Source of the DNA: Cytophagales bacterium
GTDB lineage: Bacteria; Bacteroidota; Bacteroidia; Cytophagales; Cyclobacteriaceae
Assembly (NCBI GenBank): GCA_024643485.1
Contig: JAHEMU010000029.1
Span: 1 to 13,779, forward strand
Direction: 5' to 3'
Length of the DNA stretch: 13,779 nt
The notes below the pieces were generated by a model, which saw only the letters and a program-made list of their open reading frames with translations, made no database searches and was not told where the DNA came from. The stretch's first letter is position 1; each line of letters begins with the position of its first letter. A program made the position numbers and the translations under genes. This document shows positions 1-7,793 of this stretch, piece by piece.

Positions 1-1
1 C

Positions 2-2071
2 TTAAATGAGATTTTCGGTCATATTGAAGTTGTACTTGAATCAAAAGCGGAGTATTTAACAGAAATTGAGATAAAAGACACCGATTTAGAAGCGGAAGCA
101 GGTTTAATAAAAATATCTCCTAAAGCGTTCACATTATTTCCATCTCCTTCCAATGATTTTAATTATTTACTTAAAACCATCCCAGGGGTCGTATCAAACA
201 ATGAACTCACTTCTTCATACTCTGTTCGGGGAGGGAATTTGGATGAAAATTTAGTTTTGGTAAATGATATACCTGTTTACCGACCATTTTTAATTTCTAA
301 CGGGCAACAAGAAGGCCTAAGTTTTATTATTCCTGAATTTGTGTCTAAAGTGAATTTTTATACCGGCGGTTGGCAAGCTAAATACGGTGGTAAATTAAGT
401 TCAGTGCTCGAAGTAGAATATGGAATACCAGATTCATCATCAGTTCAAGCTGAAATTGGAATTTTAGGCGGTAATGTGCTAGCGAAAATAAAAAAGGATA
501 AGACGGCATTAATCTTAGGATTCAGACATAAAAACACTCGTTATTTGTTAAATACACTTGAAACTCAAGGACAATATTTTCCAAATTTCACTGATTTTCA
601 GACGTTAATGATTCATCAAATAAATGATAAATTAGAACTGCAGTGGCTGACGAATTTTTCCCGTAATAAGTATTTGGTAAAGCCTGAAAACCGAACAACC
701 GATTTCGGTACATTTAATCAATCATTAAGAGTTTATGTAGGTTTTGATGGTGAAGATCAAATGAATTACAATACCTACCAGTCAGCATTAAAACTTACAC
801 AAAATGTTAATAGGAATTTAAGAATACACTATTTACTATCGGTAGTAAATTCAAAAGAACAAGAATTGCGAACGCTTGAAGGTGGATATCGATTATGTGA
901 TATTGATAAAAATCCCGCTTCCTCCAATTTTAATGAATGTTTAATAACTCGCGGGATAGGAAGTAATTTTGAATCAGCGAGAAATCGGCTTTTATCTTCC
1001 ATTATTGATGCAAAAGTTTCTGTTATACAAACTCCGAGCGACAATAACATTTGGGAGTATGGTTTAGAACTTAATAGACTTGAGATTGACGATCAATTAA
1101 ATGAATATAGTTTTATTGATTCAGTTGGATATATTACAGAAACCGAATTTAGGTACGCAAATAATAAATTATCACATTCCAATGTGGTGTTATTTGCTCA
1201 AAATGAAAGAAACTGGAATTATGTAAACAGGTTAAAGGTGGGTTTACGATTGAATTATGCCTCATTGACCAATCAATTTTTAGTCGAACCAAGAATTCAA
1301 TTCAGTAAAAAATTAAAAGATAATTATTCCATTCATTTTGCATCAGGGGTACATTACCAACCTTTATTTTATAGAGAAATCAGGGATTTAAGTGGTGATT
1401 TAAATAATAATATAAAGGCTCAATCATCCATTCAATTCGTGTCAGGTATAAATAAAAATTTAACGATTTGGGATAGGGAGTTTAATTGGCATTCAGAAAT
1501 GTTTGTTAAATATATGAACCATGTAATTCCTTATGATATTGACAATTTGAGTATTCGATATTTACCCGAAATAGGGGCGAAAGCTTATGCTGGAGGGGTT
1601 GAGAGTAGATTCGGAGGTGAATTCATTTCAGGTACGGAAAGTTGGTTTTCTTTAAGTGTACTCACAACAAAAGAAAATTTAGAAAATGATGAAATTGGCT
1701 ATATTAGAAGGCCTTCAGACCAACGATTTACCATGGGAATGTATTTTCAGGACCATTTTGCGAATAACCCAGAAATGAGTGTTCATATTCATTTGCAATT
1801 CGGATCAGGATTGCCTTTTGGTCCACCAGGTGATTTGCAATACAGAACGGTTTTCACAGGTAAGTCTTATAAACGGTTAGATTTAGGCTTTACTAAACAA
1901 ATTACTAAGCCTCAACAAATCATTCGAATAACCGCTGAAATACTTAATGTTTTAGGAACAGAAAACACATTTACCTATTCTTGGATTCAGGATTTTAATA
2001 ATAATTTTTTAGCTGTTCCAAATGCATTATCTTCGCGTTTGCTAAATGTAAAGGTCGGAATTCAACTTTGA
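2..2071 (+). CDS. TonB-dependent outer-membrane receptor, 5'-truncated by the window edge
   Basis: The frame is open from position 2, so the start codon lies upstream; the in-frame TTG at 239 sits inside the plug motif and is not a start. About the first 35 codons look like the end of an N-terminal beta-sandwich (carboxypeptidase-regulatory-like) domain. A plug domain follows: LLKTIPGV at about 167-190, then SVRGGN and a V-L-V-N-D-I-P-V-Y segment at about 218-280, then FYTGGWQAKYGGKLSSVLEV at about 355-415. The rest, to the stop at 2069-2071, alternates polar and hydrophobic residues as in a 22-strand barrel. The protein ends in ...NVKVGIQL, lacking the aromatic last residue common in these barrels. 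By family knowledge it imports a substrate across the outer membrane using TonB energy. The substrate cannot be read from the sequence. No SusD-like lipoprotein gene follows, so this is probably not a SusC/SusD glycan pair. Confidence 0.93.
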   Translation, partial: LNEIFGHIEVVLESKAEYLTEIEIKDTDLEAEAGLIKISPKAFTLFPSPSNDFNYLLKTIPGVVSNNELTSSYSVRGGNLDENLVLVNDIPVYRPFLISNGQQEGLSFIIPEFVSKVNFYTGGWQAKYGGKLSSVLEVEYGIPDSSSVQAEIGILGGNVLAKIKKDKTALILGFRHKNTRYLLNTLETQGQYFPNFTDFQTLMIHQINDKLELQWLTNFSRNKYLVKPENRTTDFGTFNQSLRVYVGFDGEDQMNYNTYQSALKLTQNVNRNLRIHYLLSVVNSKEQELRTLEGGYRLCDIDKNPASSNFNECLITRGIGSNFESARNRLLSSIIDAKVSVIQTPSDNNIWEYGLELNRLEIDDQLNEYSFIDSVGYITETEFRYANNKLSHSNVVLFAQNERNWNYVNRLKVGLRLNYASLTNQFLVEPRIQFSKKLKDNYSIHFASGVHYQPLFYREIRDLSGDLNNNIKAQSSIQFVSGINKNLTIWDREFNWHSEMFVKYMNHVIPYDIDNLSIRYLPEIGAKAYAGGVESRFGGEFISGTESWFSLSVLTTKENLENDEIGYIRRPSDQRFTMGMYFQDHFANNPEMSVHIHLQFGSGLPFGPPGDLQYRTVFTGKSYKRLDLGFTKQITKPQQIIRITAEILNVLGTENTFTYSWIQDFNNNFLAVPNALSSRLLNVKVGIQL

Positions 2072-2155
2072 AAGAAGATATTTGTTCCTTATCGCACATA
2101 ATTTTCAAAACTAAAAAGGATAATTGTATATTTAAGAAAACAAATGGAGTAAAAA

Positions 2156-2767
2156 ATGTTTACTGAATACGAAGTTGAAACCTTTTTAAGCATTCCTGAA
2201 GTAAATGAATCGGCAGATTCAATGAGGAAAGAATTTATACTAAAAGAAGCCCAGTTTCTTGAAATAAGTACTCATGATTTTTTATCATTAATTCTGATGA
2301 CTCCCGCTATTGGCCTAGCTTATGCCAATGGCAGTGTTAGTTTGTTCGAAGAAATGGCATTAAACAAAATGGCGAGAAAAATGAGTAAAGGAGGCTATTT
2401 TTTAAAGCAAGACCCCGTAGCTCATGGAATGAAATACCTAATAAGTGATTTTAAAATTTGGGAAGAACCATTTTTAGCATTTAATAAACGAGTGATGTCG
2501 AAAACCTTTGATATAAGTAAGGTGGAAACAACAATTAAAGAAGGGGAAGAGATTACTTTGGCGGTCTTTGCGAGAGAGTTAATGGTTGTTCCTTATATTC
2601 TAGTACGGTTTTTGAGTGCATATTTTTTACAAGGCCATACAGAAATTGTTGAGGAACACGGTATTTCTGCAGTTGAATTTGAAAAACTTAAATCATTAGG
2701 TGCTACTCTAGAAATAGATCATTTAAATGTTTTTAAAGCTTTTCTTGCCACATTTAGAGTGAGATAA
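2156..2767 (+). CDS. Conserved-looking hypothetical helical protein
   Basis: A 203-residue protein starting at ATG 2156, with a GGAG at 2146-2149 six bases upstream. I do not recognise the family. It has no signal peptide and no clear lipobox. The composition suggests a mostly alpha-helical soluble protein, with one moderately hydrophobic stretch at about residues 145-160 (VVPYILVRFLSAYFLQG) that could be a buried or membrane-associated helix. Residues about 45-80 (MTPAIGLAYANGSVSLFEEM and the K/R-rich helix after it) faintly recall the TerB-like helical fold, but the acidic residues expected there are missing, so I do not assign it. The next gene starts 13 bases after the stop, so the two are very likely co-transcribed. 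The 84-base gap to the receptor upstream makes an independent promoter possible. Confidence 0.85.
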   Translation: MFTEYEVETFLSIPEVNESADSMRKEFILKEAQFLEISTHDFLSLILMTPAIGLAYANGSVSLFEEMALNKMARKMSKGGYFLKQDPVAHGMKYLISDFKIWEEPFLAFNKRVMSKTFDISKVETTIKEGEEITLAVFARELMVVPYILVRFLSAYFLQGHTEIVEEHGISAVEFEKLKSLGATLEIDHLNVFKAFLATFRVR

Positions 2768-2780
2768 GTTGAATTTATTT

Positions 2781-3836
2781 ATGAAGGTTCAGAAGTTATT
2801 TTTTAATCGTATATACAAAACTTCTCTGATTGGGTTGATTTTTCTACTTTGGAGTCAAAGCGGAATTGCACAAGTAAAAACACCACCAGGATGGTATCAC
2901 GAGCCTATTCCGCACAAAAAAATCAGGATTTGGCTCTCTAAAATTAATGTTGAAACTACCATCGGGTATGGGAATACATTTTATGCAACCAAACCTACCG
3001 GATTAGCTGTTTATTCAGGTGCTAATGGAGTTAAGTTATTTAACCCAGTCGATTATAATTCAGGAACTGGTGCCATTAATTCGGGATATTCTAATTGGTT
3101 TAATGATGTTATACCAGAAGCTTCTTGGAATGCCACCGGTACCGATTTTGTCGTTTTTACTGATACGACCAAGCTTAAACTAAAGAGTTCGGCAATCAAT
3201 GTGCCTCTAAATTTAGCTCTTTTCGTTAAAATAAGACAGATTAAAGTAGGAGCAGGGTTGAGTTTTGAACCACAATTAATTCGCGATTTCCATCCGACCA
3301 GATTTGAAAATAGCATTAATACTTTTCCACCAGATCCAAGGCTAGTATTTATGAAAAAATATTATGGATTAATTGGGGGTAATTTTTATAGATATAAAGA
3401 TTTTATCTTTTCAGGTGATGCACGGATAGGTTGGTGGAGGCCAGGGAAAAAGTTTAACCAGGGTATCATGGATCGAAGCTTATCCTATAACATTGGAGCC
3501 GGAATAGAATGGGAATTATCAGAGTATTTCCGTCCGTATGTACGTGGAAGTTTTGAGTTCAAGAATTATTCAATGCAACTCCCTGCAGCCCCAGGTTCAA
3601 TTAAACATAGAGCGAATCAAGCTAATTTAAGTGTCGGATTACAATTCCGATTATCTGAATTACCTAAATGTTTTATTAAGAATTGCCAAATTCAAATGAA
3701 CCATCAACACGGGGATCGAGAATACAGAAGTAGGATGCACCCGATGTGGAAAAAGCAGAATCCAAATTACGGAGAAAACTATCCAACATTGCTTAAATAC
3801 AAGCGAAAAAACAAGAAAAAGCTTAATCCTTATTGA
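2781..3836 (+). CDS. Exported probable outer-membrane beta-barrel protein with basic C-terminal tail, unknown function
   Basis: I place the start at ATG 2781 rather than the in-frame TTG at 2769, because it gives a standard signal peptide: basic MKVQKLFFNR, a hydrophobic core, and a cleavage site after SGIA at residue 30. The mature part (about 31-295) is rich in aromatic residues and glycine, with alternating strands such as FIFSGDARIGWW, SYNIGAGIEWEL, PYVRGSFEFKNY and ANLSVGLQFRL, as in outer-membrane barrels. After the last strand there is an extra tail, residues 297-351. It has two cysteines (C297, C302), a histidine-rich HQHGDREYRSRMH segment and a lysine/arginine-rich end, KYKRKNKKKLNPY. 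The tail would lie beyond the last strand, presumably in the periplasm if this is a true barrel. The gene sits 13 bases after the 2156-2767 gene and probably shares its transcript. It is a barrel by appearance only; no named family is recognised. Confidence 0.8.
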   Translation: MKVQKLFFNRIYKTSLIGLIFLLWSQSGIAQVKTPPGWYHEPIPHKKIRIWLSKINVETTIGYGNTFYATKPTGLAVYSGANGVKLFNPVDYNSGTGAINSGYSNWFNDVIPEASWNATGTDFVVFTDTTKLKLKSSAINVPLNLALFVKIRQIKVGAGLSFEPQLIRDFHPTRFENSINTFPPDPRLVFMKKYYGLIGGNFYRYKDFIFSGDARIGWWRPGKKFNQGIMDRSLSYNIGAGIEWELSEYFRPYVRGSFEFKNYSMQLPAAPGSIKHRANQANLSVGLQFRLSELPKCFIKNCQIQMNHQHGDREYRSRMHPMWKKQNPNYGENYPTLLKYKRKNKKKLNPY

Positions 3837-3979
3837 TAGGGAAATAACAGGTAATTTTTTATGCAATTTTAACTCAAAAAAAGTATGTTTTGTGTAGAAA
3901 AAACTAGTCGTATACGGTAATTTTTGATTAAATTGCAGTCTGTAAATAAATGATTATTTTATTTTTTTAATAAGCACTG
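3837..3979 (+). promoter_or_regulatory. gyrA upstream region with repeated motifs
   Basis: This AT-rich 143-base gap must hold the gyrA promoter unless gyrA is read from the upstream gene. GGTAATTTTT occurs twice (3850-3859 and 3916-3925). TGCAATTT (3862-3869) is matched by its reverse complement AAATTGCA (3930-3937). No Bacteroidota -33/-7 pair with correct spacing was found, and no GC-rich terminator closes the upstream gene. gyrA itself has no Shine-Dalgarno sequence (TAATAAGCACTG precedes the ATG), which is common in this phylum. Confidence 0.35.
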
Positions 3980-6508
3980 ATGTCAGAAGAAACTCAGGAT
4001 AATTTAGGGGGAAATATAGTCCCAATTAATATTGAAGATGAAATGCGTGCGGCCTATATCGACTATTCGATGTCGGTTATTATTTCGCGTGCTCTTCCCG
4101 ATGTTCGAGACGGTTTAAAACCAGTTCATCGTAGGGTTTTATACGGAATGCTTGATTTGGGTGTACTCCACAATAGAGCACATAAAAAATCAGCAAGAAT
4201 TGTCGGTGAAGTACTTGGTAAATATCACCCTCATGGTGATTCTTCTGTTTACGACACCATGGTTCGTATGGCCCAAGAATGGTCTTTGAGATATCCATTA
4301 GTTGATGGGCAAGGAAACTTTGGTTCAGTTGATGGAGATTCGCCTGCAGCGATGCGTTACACTGAAGCGCGACTTAAAAGAATTGCTGAGGAATTATTGA
4401 ATGATATTAATAAAGATACGGTCGATTTTCAGGCAAACTTTGACGATTCATTAAAAGAACCTAAAGTACTTCCAGGGAAGTTCCCAAATCTACTCGTAAA
4501 CGGTGCTTCAGGTATTGCAGTAGGTATGGCCACGAATATGGCTCCGCATAATTTAACGGAAGTAATTGGCGGTGTAAAAGCGTATATAGAAAACCGGGAT
4601 ATAACTGTTTCGGAACTCATGGAATACGTTTTAGCTCCTGATTTTCCAACAGGTGGATTAATTTATGGCTATACTGGCGTTAGATCTGCTTTTGAAACAG
4701 GTCGTGGTAGAGTGGTCATGAGAGCGAAAGCGGAAATTGTTGAGCTAAAAGGAAAGGAAGCAATTATCGTAACAGAAATACCTTATCAAGTAAATAAGGC
4801 TGCGATGATTAAAAAAACTGCAGACCTTGTAAACGATAAGAAATTAGAAGGAATAAGTGCCATACGCGATGAATCCGATCGTCAAGGTATGCGCATCGTT
4901 TATGAATTGAGAAGAGATGCCGTTTCAAATGTTGTATTAAATAATCTCTTTAAATACACCCAGTTACAGTCTAGTTTTGGGGTGAATAACGTTGCATTGG
5001 TTGGCGGAAGACCAAAAACCTTGAATCTTAAAGAACTTATTCATTTTTTCGTAGAGCATCGTCATGATGTGGTAATTCGAAGAACGACTTATGAATTAAA
5101 TGAAGCGGAGAAAAGAGCACATATTCTTGAAGGATATTTAATAGCCCTAGATAATTTAGATGAGGTTATCGAATTAATCAGAAAATCAAAAGATCCTGAT
5201 GAAGCTAAAAGTGGCTTAATTGAACGATTTGGATTAAGCGAAATCCAGGCTAAAGCCATTTTGGAGATGCGTCTACAACGTTTAACAGGTTTGGAGCGCG
5301 ATAAAATTCAGAATGAGTATAAAGAAGTTAAAGACCTTATCGACCGATTAAAGGAAATTTTAGGTAGTGAAGAAATTCGTATGAATATCATCAAAGAAGA
5401 ACTAGATGAAATCAACGAAAAGTTTGGAGATAAACGAAGAACTGAAATAATTCACGCTGCTGAGGATTTGACGGATGAAGATATGATTCCTAGAGAAGAA
5501 ATGGTGATCACCATTTCCCACAGTGGGTACATCAAACGAACTCAACTTTCAGAATATCGTTCTCAGGGTAGAGGAGGTGTAGGTTCTAAAGGAGTAAGTA
5601 CCAAAGAAGATGACTTTACAGAACATCTTTTTGTAGCAAATACGCACCATTACCTACTTTTATTTACAGAGTTTGGTAAAGTATATTGGATTAAAGTGTG
5701 GGGATTACCAGAAGGAAGCAAAACTTCGAAAGGTAGAGCCATTCAAAACATCCTCAATATAGAACCAGGTGATAAAGTAAGGACAGTTATCAATGTTGCG
5801 GATTTAACCAATGAAGATTACATTAATAATAATTACCTTATCATGTGTACTGAGAAAGGAATTATTAAAAAGACTACTCTAGAGGCTTATAGCAGACCAA
5901 GAGCAAACGGTATTAATGCCATAACAGTTCGCGAAGGGGATAGGTTATTAGAGGTGAAATTAACTAATGGTGATAACCATATCGTCATTGCTAAAAGTTC
6001 TGGAAAAGCCATTCATTTCAATGAATCGGATGTTCGACCGATGGGAAGAACAGCTGCCGGAGTACGGGCCGTTCGATTGGAAAGTGAGGAAGATCGGGTT
6101 ATTGGCATGGTATGTGTATCTAATGAGGAAAGTGCACTTTTGGTTGTTTCTGAAAAAGGATTTGGAAAACGATCATCAATTGATGATTACCGCATCACCA
6201 AACGAGGGGGTAAAGGAGTTAAAACCATTAATGTTACCGAAAAGACTGGTAAATTGGTTTCAATAAAAGAGGTAGTTGATACAGATGATTTAATGATTAT
6301 TAATAAATCTGGAATTACTATTCGTTTAAGAGTGGAGAGTTTGAGAATTATGGGTAGAGCTACCCAAGGAGTCAAATTGATTCGATTAAACGAAAATGAT
6401 GAAATCACTTCTGTTGCAAAAATTAATATGATGGAAATAGAAGATGATTCTGATATTTCAGATGAAAATCTGGAAAATGGTGAAGCAACAAACGAAAACA
6501 ATGAATAA
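3980..6508 (+). CDS. gyrA: DNA gyrase subunit A
   Basis: An 842-residue protein of normal length for the family. With GyrB it forms the A2B2 type IIA topoisomerase that introduces negative supercoils using ATP. The N-terminal breakage-reunion domain begins with EMRAAYIDYSMSVI. The catalytic tyrosine is Y127 in AAMRYTEARL (E. coli Y122). The quinolone-determining segment reads KYHPHGDSSVYD: S88 and D92 correspond to E. coli S83 and D87, both in the sensitive form. A coiled-coil region at about 365-480 (QAKAILEMRLQRLTGLERDK) leads to the C-terminal beta-pinwheel from about residue 510. The GyrA box is TKRGGKG at 740-746, which separates gyrase from topoisomerase IV ParC, where the box is absent or degraded. 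The last 24 residues are acidic. The next gene begins 18 bases downstream, implying an operon. Identification is secure. Confidence 0.98.
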   Translation: MSEETQDNLGGNIVPINIEDEMRAAYIDYSMSVIISRALPDVRDGLKPVHRRVLYGMLDLGVLHNRAHKKSARIVGEVLGKYHPHGDSSVYDTMVRMAQEWSLRYPLVDGQGNFGSVDGDSPAAMRYTEARLKRIAEELLNDINKDTVDFQANFDDSLKEPKVLPGKFPNLLVNGASGIAVGMATNMAPHNLTEVIGGVKAYIENRDITVSELMEYVLAPDFPTGGLIYGYTGVRSAFETGRGRVVMRAKAEIVELKGKEAIIVTEIPYQVNKAAMIKKTADLVNDKKLEGISAIRDESDRQGMRIVYELRRDAVSNVVLNNLFKYTQLQSSFGVNNVALVGGRPKTLNLKELIHFFVEHRHDVVIRRTTYELNEAEKRAHILEGYLIALDNLDEVIELIRKSKDPDEAKSGLIERFGLSEIQAKAILEMRLQRLTGLERDKIQNEYKEVKDLIDRLKEILGSEEIRMNIIKEELDEINEKFGDKRRTEIIHAAEDLTDEDMIPREEMVITISHSGYIKRTQLSEYRSQGRGGVGSKGVSTKEDDFTEHLFVANTHHYLLLFTEFGKVYWIKVWGLPEGSKTSKGRAIQNILNIEPGDKVRTVINVADLTNEDYINNNYLIMCTEKGIIKKTTLEAYSRPRANGINAITVREGDRLLEVKLTNGDNHIVIAKSSGKAIHFNESDVRPMGRTAAGVRAVRLESEEDRVIGMVCVSNEESALLVVSEKGFGKRSSIDDYRITKRGGKGVKTINVTEKTGKLVSIKEVVDTDDLMIINKSGITIRLRVESLRIMGRATQGVKLIRLNENDEITSVAKINMMEIEDDSDISDENLENGEATNENNE

Positions 6509-6526
6509 TTTTAAATCTATTTAAAC

Positions 6527-7681
6527 ATGAAAAAGGGATTATTAATCATAGGTCTATTGGCTGCAACTGTGTCTTTTGCACAAAAAAAGCCGAAAATCTC
6601 CCAGGCTGAAAATGCTTTAAAAGCAAATGACCTTGCAACTGCAAAACAAGTAATTGATGCTTGTAGTGCTGACGAAAAATTAAGTACAAAAAGTCGAACT
6701 TGGTTTCTAAAAGGGATAGTATATGCTGCTCTTGATACTGCTGGTAATCAGGAGGGAGATATTAGCTTAGCTATGGACGCTTTCAAAAAAACAACAGAAT
6801 TAAAAGGTGGAACTAACGAAGAATATTACGTTCCAGAAGGTGGAATTCCTTCGCCACAATCCATTATTGTTGGTAATTTCTGGGCACATTACATAAATAA
6901 AGGTGTGGCTAACTTCGAGAGTAACCCAAAACAAGCAGTTATTGATTTCGATAAATCTTTATTAGTAATGCCTGATTCAATCGTTGCCTATTACTATGGA
7001 GGCTTAGTTTCTCTTACTTTGGAAGATTACGATAAATCCTTGAATAGCTTTATGGGATATATCGAAAATGGCGGAACAGATATGGATGCATATGACAGAG
7101 CATTATATATCATTTCTAATATTAAAAAGGACCATGAAAGAGCTTTGAAAGTTATCGAAACTGCTAAAAAGGTAAATCCTACTTCAAAGGTTCTTGGCGA
7201 ATGGCAATTTAGAGCTTTATATGCATTAAATAGAGTAGATGAAGCCGTTAACCAATTGGAGGAAACCTCTAAAAGAGAGCCTAATAACCCCGAATTACAA
7301 TTTAATCTTGGAGTAATTAAGGATAATTTAGAAAAGCCTGATGAATCTATGGTTCATTATAAAAAAGCATTAGCTATTGATCCTGATTATTTTAATGCTA
7401 ATTTCAACCTAGGCGTTCTTTATAGAAATCAAATAGTTGAAAAAAGTAATGAAAAAAATGGCCTAGGTTATTCAAAGGCAGATTTAGCAAAAGCAAAAGA
7501 GATTGATACGCAAATTCAAGATATTGCAAAAACATCTCTTCCTTACTGGGAAAAATGCAGATTTGCTAACCCAAATGATCAAACCACCCTTGAAACATTG
7601 CAGTATCTATACATGCAATTGAAAGATTATGACAATGCTGAAAAAATTAAAGCACGAATTGAAGAATTAGGATATAATTAA
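6527..7681 (+). CDS. Exported tetratricopeptide repeat protein, co-transcribed with gyrA
   Basis: A 384-residue protein with a clear signal peptide (MKKGLLIIGLLAATVSFA, cleavage before Q19), so it acts in the periplasm or at the envelope. The remainder is helical repeats. TPR-like units are visible at about residues 25-70, 119-152, 153-186, 221-254, 255-288 (NPELQFNLGVIKDN...ALAIDP) and a continuation at 289-300 (ANFNLGVLYRN). A last helix pair lies at about 355-384. A 50-residue linker around 301-350 (GYSKADLAKAKEIDTQIQD...) interrupts the repeats. TPR arrays act as protein-binding scaffolds; the partner is unknown. The gene starts 18 bases after the gyrA stop, with no promoter room, and an intrinsic terminator follows it, so gyrA and this gene form one transcription unit. 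From memory, a TPR gene next to gyrA also occurs in other Bacteroidota; I could not check this here. Confidence 0.93.
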   Translation: MKKGLLIIGLLAATVSFAQKKPKISQAENALKANDLATAKQVIDACSADEKLSTKSRTWFLKGIVYAALDTAGNQEGDISLAMDAFKKTTELKGGTNEEYYVPEGGIPSPQSIIVGNFWAHYINKGVANFESNPKQAVIDFDKSLLVMPDSIVAYYYGGLVSLTLEDYDKSLNSFMGYIENGGTDMDAYDRALYIISNIKKDHERALKVIETAKKVNPTSKVLGEWQFRALYALNRVDEAVNQLEETSKREPNNPELQFNLGVIKDNLEKPDESMVHYKKALAIDPDYFNANFNLGVLYRNQIVEKSNEKNGLGYSKADLAKAKEIDTQIQDIAKTSLPYWEKCRFANPNDQTTLETLQYLYMQLKDYDNAEKIKARIEELGYN

Positions 7682-7697
7682 TCAAATCATGCTCAAT

Positions 7698-7734
7698 AAA
7701 AAAAGGTGTATTCTTTAAGATTACACCTTTTTTT
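7698..7734 (+). terminator. Rho-independent terminator after the gyrA-TPR unit
   Basis: A perfect 13-base inverted repeat: AAAAAAAGGTGTA at 7698-7710 pairs with TACACCTTTTTTT at 7722-7734 around an 11-base loop. The GGTGTA/TACACC core gives the stable stem and the T run follows directly. Because the 5' arm is an A run, the structure could also end transcription coming from the opposite strand. It begins 16 bases after the TPR stop codon and separates that gene from the peptidase downstream. Confidence 0.9.
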
Positions 7735-7793
7735 ATTTTAATTCTGTCGTAAATTACTTGAATATACAGAAGTTGAACCTTAATTCGGTGAAA

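Noticed and set aside
239..241. In-frame TTG as the start of the TonB-dependent receptor gene
   Set aside because: The frame is open back to the window edge, and the TTG encodes a leucine inside the conserved plug motif; the real start is upstream of the window.
2127..2134. TATATTTA as a Bacteroidota -7 box for the 2156 gene
   Set aside because: One mismatch to TAnnTTTG and no TTG at the right distance upstream; in this AT-rich sequence the match is not significant.
3888..3926. TTTTG (3888-3892) and TAATTTTTG (3918-3926) as a gyrA promoter pair
   Set aside because: The spacing is about 25 bases, longer than the usual Bacteroidota spacing, and the -7 element has an extra T.
5967..6266. 99-codon plus-strand ORF within gyrA
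   Set aside because: It lies wholly inside the conserved gyrA C-terminal domain in another frame and resembles no protein; a shadow of gyrA.
6187..6501. 104-codon minus-strand ORF opposite the gyrA 3' end
   Set aside because: Antisense shadow of the acidic and beta-pinwheel coding region; no start signals and low-complexity Ser-rich translation.
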